Shown here piece by piece: positions 1 to 10,779 of a stretch of DNA of 64,000 nt. A program made the translations under genes and the position numbers. The number at the start of each line of letters is the position of its first letter. Position 1 is the first letter of the stretch. The notes below the pieces were generated by a model, which searched no databases, was not told where the DNA came from, and saw only the letters and a list, made by a program, of their open reading frames with translations. The stretch comes from Xylocopa sonorina (taxonomy: Eukaryota; Arthropoda; Insecta; Hymenoptera; Apidae), in NCBI RefSeq assembly GCF_050948175.1, contig NC_135204.1:8175473-8239472 (forward strand), given 5' to 3'.

Positions 1-2500
1 CCGTTTTCTATCATATAGATCCTTTGTTGTTTGCGTAGAGACAATTTTTGCAGCATTGCAATCATCATGTTGCAAGTCAAAGTATCTATGTTATTATCAG
101 ACATACTATTGAGGCACTTGAATACCTAAAATGTTTATCTATTCATTACACTATTATAAAGTTAAAAAATAATGTATTGGTATCAATACCATATCAACAA
201 CGGTAGAATCGAAGGATAAATAATCTCTTCCACATCTGAAAGATGCTAAAGCATTTAGCAATCTTGTGATCGATTGTTGTAAAGGATGTGGTATGATTAC
301 GTTTTGTGGTGTTAATAAGTAAGGCAGGATGGATTTGCCTTTATAACTGGCGATTTGGCTGTGAAGTCCTAGCAAATCTTTGCTTATATACTCATGCACC
401 GTTTCATCTCTTTCCCCTGGTTGACTCGAAGTTATTTTCTGAAAACATTATGTAGTGAACTGTAGGATGAAGTTTTGAGAAAATATTGATATTTTCTTAC
501 CCTTCGTAATGCTTGCAAAAGGAACAATTTCGTCTTGATGCTGCCATTGATTAAATGTAACTTAATTTTCTTGAAATCCAATAATTTTGGTGGTATGAAT
601 GTATCATATAATTGGGAATTTTCAACATCTTTCAAGTTGGAATGAGATTTATCTGATAGTAATTCTGAGGAGTACTATAAATGTATAACAAATTGAAAAA
701 TATAGTATGAGTATCTAAAAATAACTAATCTAACATTTTGAGATACATGTAGAGCTTTTACTACATACATGCGAATTGTCCTTTATATTTTGATTAAACA
801 AGTCTGGAAAGATTTTTATGCAAGTTTCCAGAATGTCTTGAAAGTCAATTGCTTGCCCTTTTGCTAAATCTTCCAAGCCTGTTGTTAATACTCCTGCAAT
901 GCTCATCAGTTTATGATAATCAGTGTGCAGTTTGTGAAACCTTCCTTTTAACTTTTCATAATTAGAATGAACAGTGCATAATTGTGATTTTGCTACTGCC
1001 AACTCTTGGATGCACTGCATTAATTTTTTGTTCTTTTTGGTAAAGTGGGTAGAGTATATTTCTTCTTCTGAAGAATTCAGTGACATAGTCTGTACACTTC
1101 TACAAAAGGACAGACATTTGTAATACAGATCATGATCTTAAAAATGCTAGAAATATTTAAAACGTAATTCTCACTTTGACTTTCGCGTATATTTTGTCCC
1201 ATCACATAAATTATATCGTTCTTCTGGCTCAACATCTTCTAAAAATATTGGAATGTTCCTATCATTTGGTATAATTGGTATATTGTTGTTCTTAACTGTC
1301 TTCTTGGTATTTGTATCCTTTTTTAATCCTTCTATTAAGAATGAATAGTTTGAAGGGAATTTATCTGGATTTTCTTCTTTTGATCTTGCATTGCTAAAGC
1401 TCTTAAAAGTATAATTTGTAAAATATTTTAGATATTTGTGACCAATTATTTTTAATAGTGTCCCGCTTACTTGTTGCTTGTACTTTTTGAGAAAGAGTTG
1501 TAGATTTTCTGTTAATCTGTCTATCCAACCTTTTTCGTATACTTTTGAAAGAAATGGTTCTGCATATGGGTCTTCAATAAAAGGCAATGCAAAGTACGGT
1601 TTCAATTCAGCGTCGTTCTCCAATTCTTTACCTGTCGTATTTAGAAATTTCCATAACTCTTGCATGCTGTCATTCATATTCTTCTCTATCTCAGTCATAA
1701 AATTCTGTATGTTGTTAATGTTAAATCAGTTATTACCGGAGCATTTTTTGACTTAATTATTTAACATTATTAAAATTAAAAGAGTTGTAACAAAGTGCAT
1801 AATTTGGAAACAAACACAGTAAAAGTGACATAAATTGAAAAAAAAAATGCTTAGAGATGACTGAGCGAAATTACTTCATCGTACTCAGAATCTTGTGATT
1901 TACAGTCACCTTCCTCGGGTTGTGTTTTATCTAAACAATTGCAGAAGAATAAATTACCACAAACTTAAAATATTTAATTTACATTAGTTTTATAAGTGTT
2001 TACTATTTTACCTTTCCTTTTGTGCCAGTGTAACAGTAATGTATGTTTGGAAAACATTGCGAAATAGACGTATAGGTGTAACATTAAAATTTTACAAGTT
2101 TTCGTTTGTTTAACATCTTCGGGTACTAGCAAATTCCATATCTAAACATTATTTCTTGTTTAATGGATATTCATGTACTAAAAAAGGAAATGTATTTCGA
2201 TCATACTTTAAAGAATGTCCTCCAGTCCCCAGTTTTACAGCTTAGCATTAATTGCTCATAATAATTTTCATAAATCTCATCCGCGGATTTTAAATCTTTT
2301 TTGAAACTTTTAAAACCCTTGATCGTAGCTTCTACCATCAACGCATCGGCCGTATTTTCGAAGTTGTGGTCTATAAGGAACTGCAACATTTTTTTTATAT
2401 TTTACGTACGCAAAATTCATATCAAATATAACGTGTATACCTGATGAACGAGTTTCAAGTCTTTATTTTCTGTTTGGTCTACTGTCCGATTAACATCCAT
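1..2500 (-). CDS. ARMC9: ARMC9 homologue (LisH/armadillo ciliary protein), 3' end outside window
   Basis: Nine coding exons on the minus strand, 5' to 3': 2441-2500, 2207-2380, 2012-2141, 1875-1930, 1175-1704, 769-1099, 501-674, 190-438 and 1-125 (runs off the left edge). At least 609 residues are present. All junctions are GT-AG and phase-consistent. The N-terminus has a LisH-like segment (LKLVHQ joined to FLIDHNFENTADAL). Residues about 176-182 read PYFALPF, as in vertebrate ARMC9 (FYALPF). Further on are ADYHNLIG-like (TDYHKLMSI), KLFLLQALRR, and ISKDLLG followed by LLNALASF..GRDYL, which opens the armadillo-like region. In vertebrates ARMC9 works at the ciliary base and is linked to Joubert syndrome; here the role is inferred from homology. 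The start is the only ATG that leads into the LisH exon. The intron at 439-500 is only 62 bp. The gene is divergent from ALKBH6. Exon 4 ends at a weak donor (see findings). Confidence 0.9.
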
Positions 2501-3173
2501 TTTTCTTCGCTGTTTATTTAAATTAATAAAGCTGACAACATTACGGGGGTGAAGATTGTTTTACGTTGCTATATTTAAGGGCTTGTATTTTACATACAGT
2601 TGCGCGAGGGATGTTCCCTTCCATAAAATTGATTTTCTACGCAAACGCATTTCTAACCGCGGTTTATTGAATTTCCGTTTGCATGTACGGATGAAAATAA
2701 TAATGTTTAATATTATACGAAACGCAAAACGTGAAATACTTCCTTATATAGAAAAAAAGAGCTCTTAATTTGTTACGTTATGGAGCGTAGAGCATTTTAG
2801 TAAGAGAAAATACGGTTTAATTATTAAATGCTTTTGGTTAAAACGTCTCTGAGATCTGAACGCGCTAGAAATTCGAAAAATTGAAGAACGAAGGCTTCTC
2901 AATTAATTCTGTAAACATGTGGTTATAATATCCACATGATAACTGTAAATATAGATTTTTAAAGAAACATTAATGAAATTAACAAATTTGAAATAAACAT
3001 TTATTTTTCTGAAAATAATACATTTTGTTTACAAAGTAAAGTACATCGTGTAAGCTCGTCTGTGTTTGAAAGTAAAGTTCAGAAATATTCGCGGTTTCTT
3101 TTAGAAGTGATAAATCTCAGTGATTGAGTATATTATAAACAATTTTTAAGTATTTTATTGCATTTACTACAAA
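2501..3173. promoter_or_regulatory. Shared divergent upstream region of ARMC9 and ALKBH6
   Basis: About 670 bp separate the two start codons, which face away from each other, so both promoters must lie here or in unannotated 5' UTRs. The sequence is AT-rich with no convincing TATA box at a sensible distance. A 70-codon ORF at 2556-2768 shows no recognisable family and is taken as chance. Assignment as a bidirectional promoter is inference from gene order. Confidence 0.5.
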
Positions 3174-4148
3174 ATGGAAGAGCACAAACGTAAATTTTGC
3201 GAAAATGTGATTCCAGAGGTTTGTTTTGGCGCATTTATTGCTTGCAGGTTATGTTTTATTTTTATTAATGTAACATTGTGTTTCATTACAGGTGCCTGAT
3301 TTAGCTATTTATATTCCAAACTTTATTACACAAGAAGAAGAGAATGAGATAATAAAACATGTTAATGGCGCTCCTCTACCAAAATGGACGCAATTAAGTC
3401 ACCGAAGACTACAAAATTGGGGTGGCATTCCGCATCCGAAAGGTATGATTGCAGAAAAAATACCAAGTGTGAGTATCTTGTAATTAAACTGTAGGTGTTT
3501 AGAAATATTACTGAAGTGATCGATTTTCAGTGGCTTCAGAGATACGTAGATAAAGTTATATCCTGCAATGTATTCGAGAAGGAAAAGTTGCCCAATCATG
3601 TGTTAATCAATGAATATTTACCTGGCCAAGGGATTATGGTATAGTTATTAATTGAAGTAAAATACAAAATATGTACAAGTAGAAAAGAAGATGTAACTCG
3701 ATATCTTAATTTGGTTTTCAGCCACACTCGGATGGTCCGCTTTTTCATCCTATTGTCACAACTATTAGTTGTGGTTCTCACACATCTTTAGATTTTTATA
3801 AACGACTGGATATTACAGAGGTAATAACCATGATTAAATTAGTGCATTCTTTATGTTCAAGTTTCAGTGACTTGTAAAATTTGGTTTCAGCAACATAATC
3901 CTAATTTAGAGTTCAGTTTACTCTTAGAGCGTCGAAGTTTGTTTATCCTACAAGGAGATTTGTATCATAATTATTTGCATTCAATCGCGGAGAAAGATAC
4001 GGACATTATTTCAAAATCGACGGTCAAAAACTTGAGTATATGTGGCGAACAATTTTCGGAAGGAGAATCGTTGAAACGGGGGACAAGATTGTCTCTGACT
4101 ATCAGGCATGTTCCAAAAACTAGTAAATTAAAATTAAGAATTGGGTAA
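3174..4148 (+). CDS. ALKBH6: ALKBH6, AlkB-family Fe(II)/2-oxoglutarate dioxygenase
   Basis: Five coding exons: 3174-3218, 3292-3468, 3531-3638, 3722-3820 and 3891-4148, all GT-AG and all phase 0, giving 228 aa. The usual family length is about 240 aa. Diagnostic blocks are KWTQLS.R.LQNWGG (exon 2), WLQRYVDKV (exon 3) and the double-stranded beta-helix core. The iron ligands are H112 and D114 in the HSD motif opening exon 4, and H173 in YLHSI. RGTRLSLTIR supplies the co-substrate arginine (R209) and the second conserved arginine (R215). The protein is therefore expected to be an active 2-oxoglutarate oxygenase; the substrate of ALKBH6 is not settled in general and is not visible here. ATTAAA at 4186-4191 is a likely poly(A) signal. 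The gene is tail-to-tail with THOC7, whose stop codon is about 240 bp away. Confidence 0.93.
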
Positions 4149-4391
4149 TATATTTTTGTGTACATATTTTTTAAGGTTTAAAATTATTAAACAAGTAGCT
4201 CTTTTGTTGTTTTATATTTAATTTGCAATATTTAAGAAAATTAATGATATTAACCATTGATAATTTCCATTGTTCTCTCCAATCTACCAATTCTAAAGAT
4301 AGGTAAATTTTTCACATAAAATAGGAAGGCAGGTTGCATTGGTACATTTAACATATATGAAATATACAAATATTTATTTACAAAATTCAGT

Positions 4392-5158
4392 TTAGGCTGT
4401 ATCAGACTTAATAGGTGTTGAAGTACTTGTGTCCTCATAATTTTCTAAACTCACATCCATTATTTCTTCATCACACTCGTCTAACATCGCTTGCAAGGAA
4501 TGTATCGACGATATTAAAACGTGAAACTGTTTACGTCTCATTCCCAATTTGTGTTCCAACTGTTCAGATTTTTCCTAAATACCAAAAATTACATTTTAAT
4601 TTCACAGTAAAAAAATATGGTCTTCTAAAATTATTATGTGGTAATACTTTACCTTTAACTTGCCTAATTCTTCGCGCAATGTAGCAAGCTTCAAATTAGT
4701 TTCTACTCTGTCTGGTTGTTCATTTATAACTTTAGCCAATACATCATACTCGATTCTATTTTTTCTCACACGTTTCGCATCCTGAAGCTCTGCTTTTGTC
4801 TTTTCTATATCTTTCTTAGCCTCTTCTATTTGAATCTCAATCTCCTTCGATAACTGTTCGTAACTCTTCAGCTCCTCTTGACTCATGTTCGAGACCAGCC
4901 TAGACTTTCGTTGAGCAAATTCACACTGAGCCAGTTGGGATAACATTCTTTCGTGTAGCGTATTATCTACTTCTGGACTATTCGCCCATTTTATAAATGA
5001 TTTCAAAAGCATGTTTATTCGACGATCATCACCAGTTCCATCACCATCTATCAGCAATCTACGACGTATGACTTCTTCTGTGAATTATAAAAATTTATGA
5101 TTTAGTATTATAATAGGTTATATTTATGTCATATAATAACCGACTTACCGTCAGACAT
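4392..5158 (-). CDS. THOC7: THOC7, THO complex subunit 7
   Basis: Three coding exons on the minus strand: 5149-5158 (only 10 bp, carrying the ATG), 4653-5077 and 4392-4574, giving 205 aa against 204 in human. The first splice joins MSD to EEVIRRRLLIDGDG, closely matching the human N-terminus. Later blocks are GDDRRIN, SFIKW, QCEF, KRVRKNRIEYDVLAKVI and RRKQFHVLISSIHSLQ. Most of residues 60-180 is charged and heptad-like, consistent with the coiled coil through which THOC7 pairs with THOC5 in the THO/TREX mRNA-export complex (family knowledge). The tiny first exon is easily missed by gene finders. On the minus strand AATAAA lies at 4378-4373, only about 14 nt past the stop, so the 3' UTR is probably very short or uses another signal. 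Confidence 0.94.
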
Positions 5159-5510
5159 CTCTTAGTATAAAAAAGAACGTAGATACAGGAAATAATACGT
5201 TAAACAATTATACAAGTTTTTTACTTGTTTTGCTAATATTTATTGCAGAAATTATTGCTCAACAAACCAGTACTTCGAACTCGGCGCATTGTGTACTGTT
5301 TGGCACTACACGTAGTGTGCTGCCATCTACGAAATTAAACATATTTTCTGTCCTCTCTCCCTTAATTTAAAAATTGATAAAGAAGAGAATGGGTAACAGT
5401 GTGTGAAGCATAAGTTTACTGTTCAACTACGACAATTTGAGGAAGTTCTTTAACTATATTCTAAAACATTAGACGTTCTGTTGAGATCTGACGGTTCTGT
5501 AATTTATTTG

Positions 5511-5925
5511 ATATTTCCCGCTTTAGAGGTAAGAGAGAGAAAGATATATAACAAAGCTATAAGAAAGAGTGAGACAAATGATACCTACATTTTGCGAGAA
5601 CCCCTGGCGCCATCTCTGTAAAAAGTGCTCAAACTGGTCGCACAGCGTTATCGACAGCGAAGTGAACTACTGAAGAACTACTAGCGCCATCTCTTGGAGG
5701 AGCGCTGAAACTGGTCGGTAATTAGTTTCAGTGCTTTCCTCAGAGATGGCGCTAGTAGTTCTTCAGTAGTTCACTTCGCTGTCGATAATTATGTGCGACC
5801 AGTTTGAGCACTTTTCACAGAGATGGCGCCACGGGTTCCAGCGTAAGGTCCTATCATCTCTCTCACTCTTTCTTATAGCTTTCTTATATAGCTTTCTCTC
5901 TCTCACCTCTAAAGCGGGAAATATA
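5511..5925. mobile_element. Long foldback / MITE-like inverted repeat (two 202-bp arms, 11-nt loop)
   Basis: The left arm 5511-5712 is an imperfect but roughly 85-90% complement of 5724-5925; the loop is 5713-5723. The ends read TTTCCCGCTTTAGAGG inward and are flanked by TA, which would suit a Tc1/mariner-type TA duplication. Each arm also contains two related sub-units starting GCGCCATCTCT and ending near AAACTGGTCG. No transposase is present. It may be a non-autonomous foldback transposon, or a locus whose transcript folds into long hairpin RNA; the sequence cannot separate these. Confidence 0.7.
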
Positions 5926-8900
5926 GATGGCTACGCGGCGCAAGTAACATTACAGTGCTGTTACTGTGACAAAGTTGTGTTGTTGAGGCAATATTTATAG
6001 CTTCTTTAAACTTGCTGTTATAGATAATCTCTATTCGTTATCCCTTTCTAATTACGTGAAATTTGCAGGTTTAACGAAGATTAGAGGAGAGAGGGTAATA
6101 ATGGCACTCGTGTGAAGAAAAAAAGTGAAGTTCCGCAAGTCAGCGAATGCAACGGCGCTTCCATTGGAATATTAAAATGATCCGCCATTACTTTAATAAA
6201 CCTGTCTTCTTTGTCCCCTCCGTCCAAGAACCTTTCCTCCGTGCTCCTCGAAGACTTTCGACGCAGCAGTCGCAGATGTCACTGTACCCCTAATGAGCGC
6301 GCTATTTTTCACCAGTATTTTTATCCCGTTTATTGGCTGCCCGTTTCACAAACTGTCAGCTGGATATTAATCATTCCACTGTTACAGCTCTGCCTTTATT
6401 TCTTCTGAGGATAAAGAATGAAAGGGCCGCGGACGTGGCAGGGGTTTGGAGGAGGGAGGCAAAACTTGTGTTCCTTCATTAGTAGTATGAGAACGGCTTT
6501 AGTATGGCAGATCTTATTCCATTGAGCTGAACTGCCAGATTTTTGCAAATTTGCATGTGCGTTCAATTGTTCATAATCTTTCTGACAATTATCACACAAC
6601 GTCACGCGTTTGTTTAAATACACATGTATCCAGAAGAAATGGAAATGGACATATTTGGTAATTTTTCTTTTTTTTTTTCTTTTTTACAGGTGTTAACGTT
6701 AACAATGTAACGAGTTATTTTCCATGGATCTGTTATCCTATGGGATCTATTCCCGACTAGAACTGATTTACCGACAAACAAGATTGATCTTCACTGTACC
6801 ATAGCGCACTCTACCTGAAAGGTATGCTTTTAATTATCATTAATATTGTACAATGAGATTTATGTTATTTTTATGTGTCAATAGACCAACGACCGCGGTC
6901 GTATCTATAATTAAGATTCTCTGCTTCATATGAATTCGAATGACGGATAGAAACATTTATAAATCATATTCCCTGTCGTACAGTGTACAAATTTATAGTA
7001 TCATTTGTAGTAAAAATTTATTTTTCTTTACTTTTTATTAAGAGTGATTAACGATTTGTTGACAAGATACATTGGGGGATTTATGGGAGAACTCTTTTGG
7101 CAAAAAAAAAAAAAAAAAAGAAAAAAATGTAACAATGAAATTTATATTGCCCGTGATAAACGCAAGGGGTAAATCATGAAATGCAACGCAGCGCGAGTGC
7201 CATCTTAATTTCGGTAGTAAATAAGCGATTCGCATTGTTGTTACTGTAACATCGACGGCGGCAATAGAGGCGTATAACGCGCGGTTCAATAAGCAGCCAT
7301 AACACTTGGAGGAGGTATAAAAAGCGAAGGAAACAGAGGGCCTTAATATATCGTGATTTATTTAGCGATAGATCGGCCGCAAAGATACTCGCAATGAAAC
7401 GGCGCGGCGAGTTACATTGTACGTTCCTTTCGCTCCCGTCGATCCCATAAAAGTCCCAATAATAATTTCTGATGTTTTCCGATGCAACATGTTTGATTTA
7501 GTGTCGGACATTTTGTGATCGCATATCTGCCTCGTAAATCTCTCCGCGGTGGCGCCACTGCATAAAAATATCAAACGTCGATGTGTCCGCGTTCAACCCC
7601 AATCCCACGTAAAATATTGCCCGTGATTCCGCGCGACGGAAATAGCCTTTCATTCCGGCCCGGCTGATAATTCCAGAATTTCGCGATTTATACTCCGAAA
7701 GGTTATAAAAGATACGCCCCGATTGCGTGTTATTATTAATTGCTGCGCGGCACGATAAAGTGAAACGTTTAGTTTTAAAAAATGCCCTCAAACGAATATC
7801 GGGAGGACCGCGCGAAATATACGGTAAGATTATTCGGTCAGATTAATCGCGATTCAAATTGAAAACGGGCTACCGTCGAGGAGACGGGAAAAAAATAAAA
7901 CCTCCACGGCCATCAACGTCTCTATCGCGTATACTAATTACGCGGGCCCGCAGTGATTTCGGTGCGAGCCCGCTCTGTCGTTCCGTGATCGATCGAATCA
8001 AACTTTTCGATGATAAACATTCGCTAGCAGGCTTCCGTTGTTAGAGGTATGCTCCGTTTTTTATTTCTTTTTTTTTTTTGACCGTATCTCCAAAAATTAA
8101 TCGCTCCCCTCTTTTCTCCCCAGCATCGATGGTTAATTATTAACCCGTAATACGTCGCATGAATATTCAAGTACAGGAAACGGTATGTATTTCAAAATCA
8201 TATGACACGCGAAATGGTAAATATCTTTAATGTCGACGATATCCAAATATATCAGTTATATAGTCGCAATGTTGTATAGAAAGCAAAAGGTGCATCTGTA
8301 ACAAACACGCTGCGTTTCTAAAGCTGGTGAAGAGTCTGTATCATAGATTCGCTGATCGGAAAGACGAGCTGATCTCATTAGACACCGATCGAACCGCCGT
8401 TAGCGACCATTAGACGAAGCTTCACGCGTCTCGTGCTCGTCGATGCGTTTGTCTCTGTGACGTCATCGTGATGCACGAGTGGTTGAAATGATAAGTAATG
8501 ATGTTAATAAATAGTGGAGTTCTGCATCGGCGCAAATAGGGAATTGCAGAGTATAGAGGAGCCCCCTCGGTTGGTTGAATCAGGGGTCGCGCGTGAAAAC
8601 GGCGAGCGTGTATATACTAATCGCGTTGGAAAGGGTGCCGTGAGTTATGAGTGCTCTATGATATCAATGCATCAATTTGACTAAACGAAGGATTAATTTA
8701 ATAACAAGTCAGCAGATGAGTAGTCGGATGATAAATAGAGTATGGGGAGTCGTGTTACGATATTTTGAGACGTAGGCTACTAGGAAAGGTAAACCGATAT
8801 TGTTCTTCCTCTTTTTGTAGGTTCATCGCGAAACTTTCTGAATAGTCGACGAAATTCCATCGAAGTTACTTCGTTTTTCCAGAGATTGGTGAAACAGTAA

Positions 8901-9270
8901 AACAGGAACGTCAGGTTTTATAGAAGGAAGAAGTGATACTCTTTTTTTCGAGATCCTACGTAGCGATGTTTATCGACGTTTGTTGCAACACGTGCAGAGG
9001 ATTATTGAAAATCCGCGTTCTAATATTGTATTCATGCAATAAGTTCGTGCTTGAACGCTTGGAGAACGAGAGAGTGGGAATGAAGCCGGAATTCTTCAAT
9101 TTGCGAAACTAATGCAGTAAGTTAAGGGCGGTTAGGGTGTCCGAGGATCAGAGGGGAAATCCCCCAGTTGTGCTCGGTAACAAAGTCAGCCGGTGCTTCA
9201 ATATTGTCGTAATCGCCGTTATTATTGTACTGTCAATCACGCGTTATTCTCTGGCGGAGAAATATCGCGC

Positions 9271-9289
9271 GCTCTCTCTCTCTCTCTCA
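9271..9289. repeat. (CT)n microsatellite
   Basis: A short uninterrupted CT run in the Nkx6 3' flank. Confidence 0.85.
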
Positions 9290-10399
9290 TTATTGTGAGA
9301 AGAACACGTAGCCCCCAAAAAGCGTATGGCTGTCCACAATTAGAATACGCGTGTACCGTAACTAATCGCGACGTACGCGACACCCTACTACACGATCCTT
9401 ATAATCCGGTAATAATTCCTGAATGCGTATTCCACTATGCGAGTAGAAATTAAACGCGCGTCACGTCCCACGGCAATTAATATTCATAAAAAAAAGTCGA
9501 AAGCCAGCAAATCCAGTGGGAATCCCGAAAAAACCAAAAGCCATCTTATTCATGCAACGCGCATCCCGCCTCAAACGTATCATATCCCTGTTCAACGTCC
9601 CTCTGGCGGCGTTTACAGCGAATAAAATTAAACGGGAACGATACCCGGGGCCCGTCCGTGTCTCCCATTCGCGCGGACGTTAGCGTTAGTCAAAATTGTA
9701 CCTACGTGGGATTCCCACGTCTTCGCAGGCGTTCTACGGCGATGTCGTTCGCCTAACCCCAAGCCGCCCAGCCGCCTCTTCGCCTCGGCTTCGCCTCTTT
9801 TCAACCCCACCGGTGTGTTTCGTTCCCGGCGCCGATTTAATCCGGGATTCAGCACTCGATTTGATACGTTACACAGCGGTTTGTATGCCCTAACTCGCCT
9901 TACTCAACACGGTACAACCCTGTTCGTATTACTGCTCCTACGACCCGCCCATACTAGATCGCTTCATTTTGTTTCACCCTCGCTTCTCTCATTATCTCGT
10001 GCAACCGCTCTCCGCCACCCTCTGCCATCTCCTTTCTCGATGTCTTCTTCCCTTCTCGCACCCTTGCCTGGTACGGATCGTTTCAGATCTACCGGCCAAT
10101 GGACCGGAAACTAGTAGGGGACGATGATAGGAACATTCATTTCTCACTGATAAACGCGTGTCTGATCTTGTTCTGTTCTTTTCATTCTCGAAGTAGAAAA
10201 TGTTCTTATCGATTATAGTAATACGATTTAGTGACTTGCAATTGTGAAACAACCTGTACGTATACGTTCTACGCATCTTCCTTTTCTCGTTCACTCTCGC
10301 CTCGGATTCGAACACTTCACCCTTACATTCTCTCGAATCCCCATTTTTCTCTTTGTCTCGTTCCTTGCCTGGCGCTCACTATCGCGCTTAATGTTCCCC

Positions 10400-10403
<4 letters not shown>

Positions 10404-10433
<30 letters not shown>
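10404..10433. repeat. (CT)n microsatellite
   Basis: About 15 CT units inside a wider pyrimidine-rich stretch (roughly 10.2-10.6 kb). It accounts for the low-complexity ORFs here on both strands. Confidence 0.9.
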
Positions 10434-10437
<4 letters not shown>

Positions 10438-10759
10438 GTGTAGTATCACAGTGGTTACACCACAAGGGTTCATCCCCCGCAGTCTCCGGAACGAAAAGTG
10501 CGAGCGAGAGACACAAACCGACCGTTTCATCCCCTTTGTCTGTGTTCCTCACTCAACCCGCTCACTGCCCCACCCTCCGTCCCCTCCGCACCGTTCGCAT
10601 TTAAATTAGATTAGATAAGTTAATCAATGCGGTATTCGAAGTAAAACCTGGGATTTCGTGTCAGCCGGTCGGCTGGAAGGGAAATTATTGGCAGTTCGGA
10701 TCTTCGATCGGTCGATCCACGTTGGAAATCGTCGAGTCACGATGTAGGTAGGAGGGAGA

Positions 10760-10779
10760 GGGGGGGGGGGGGGGGGGGG
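10760..10779. repeat. G20 homopolymer
   Basis: An uninterrupted run of about 20 G preceded by a G/A-rich stretch. The exact length in such runs is often unreliable in assemblies. It could form a G-quadruplex on the plus strand. Confidence 0.8.

Noticed and set aside
1478..1756. 92-codon plus-strand ORF
   Set aside because: Shadow of ARMC9 exon 5 on the opposite strand.
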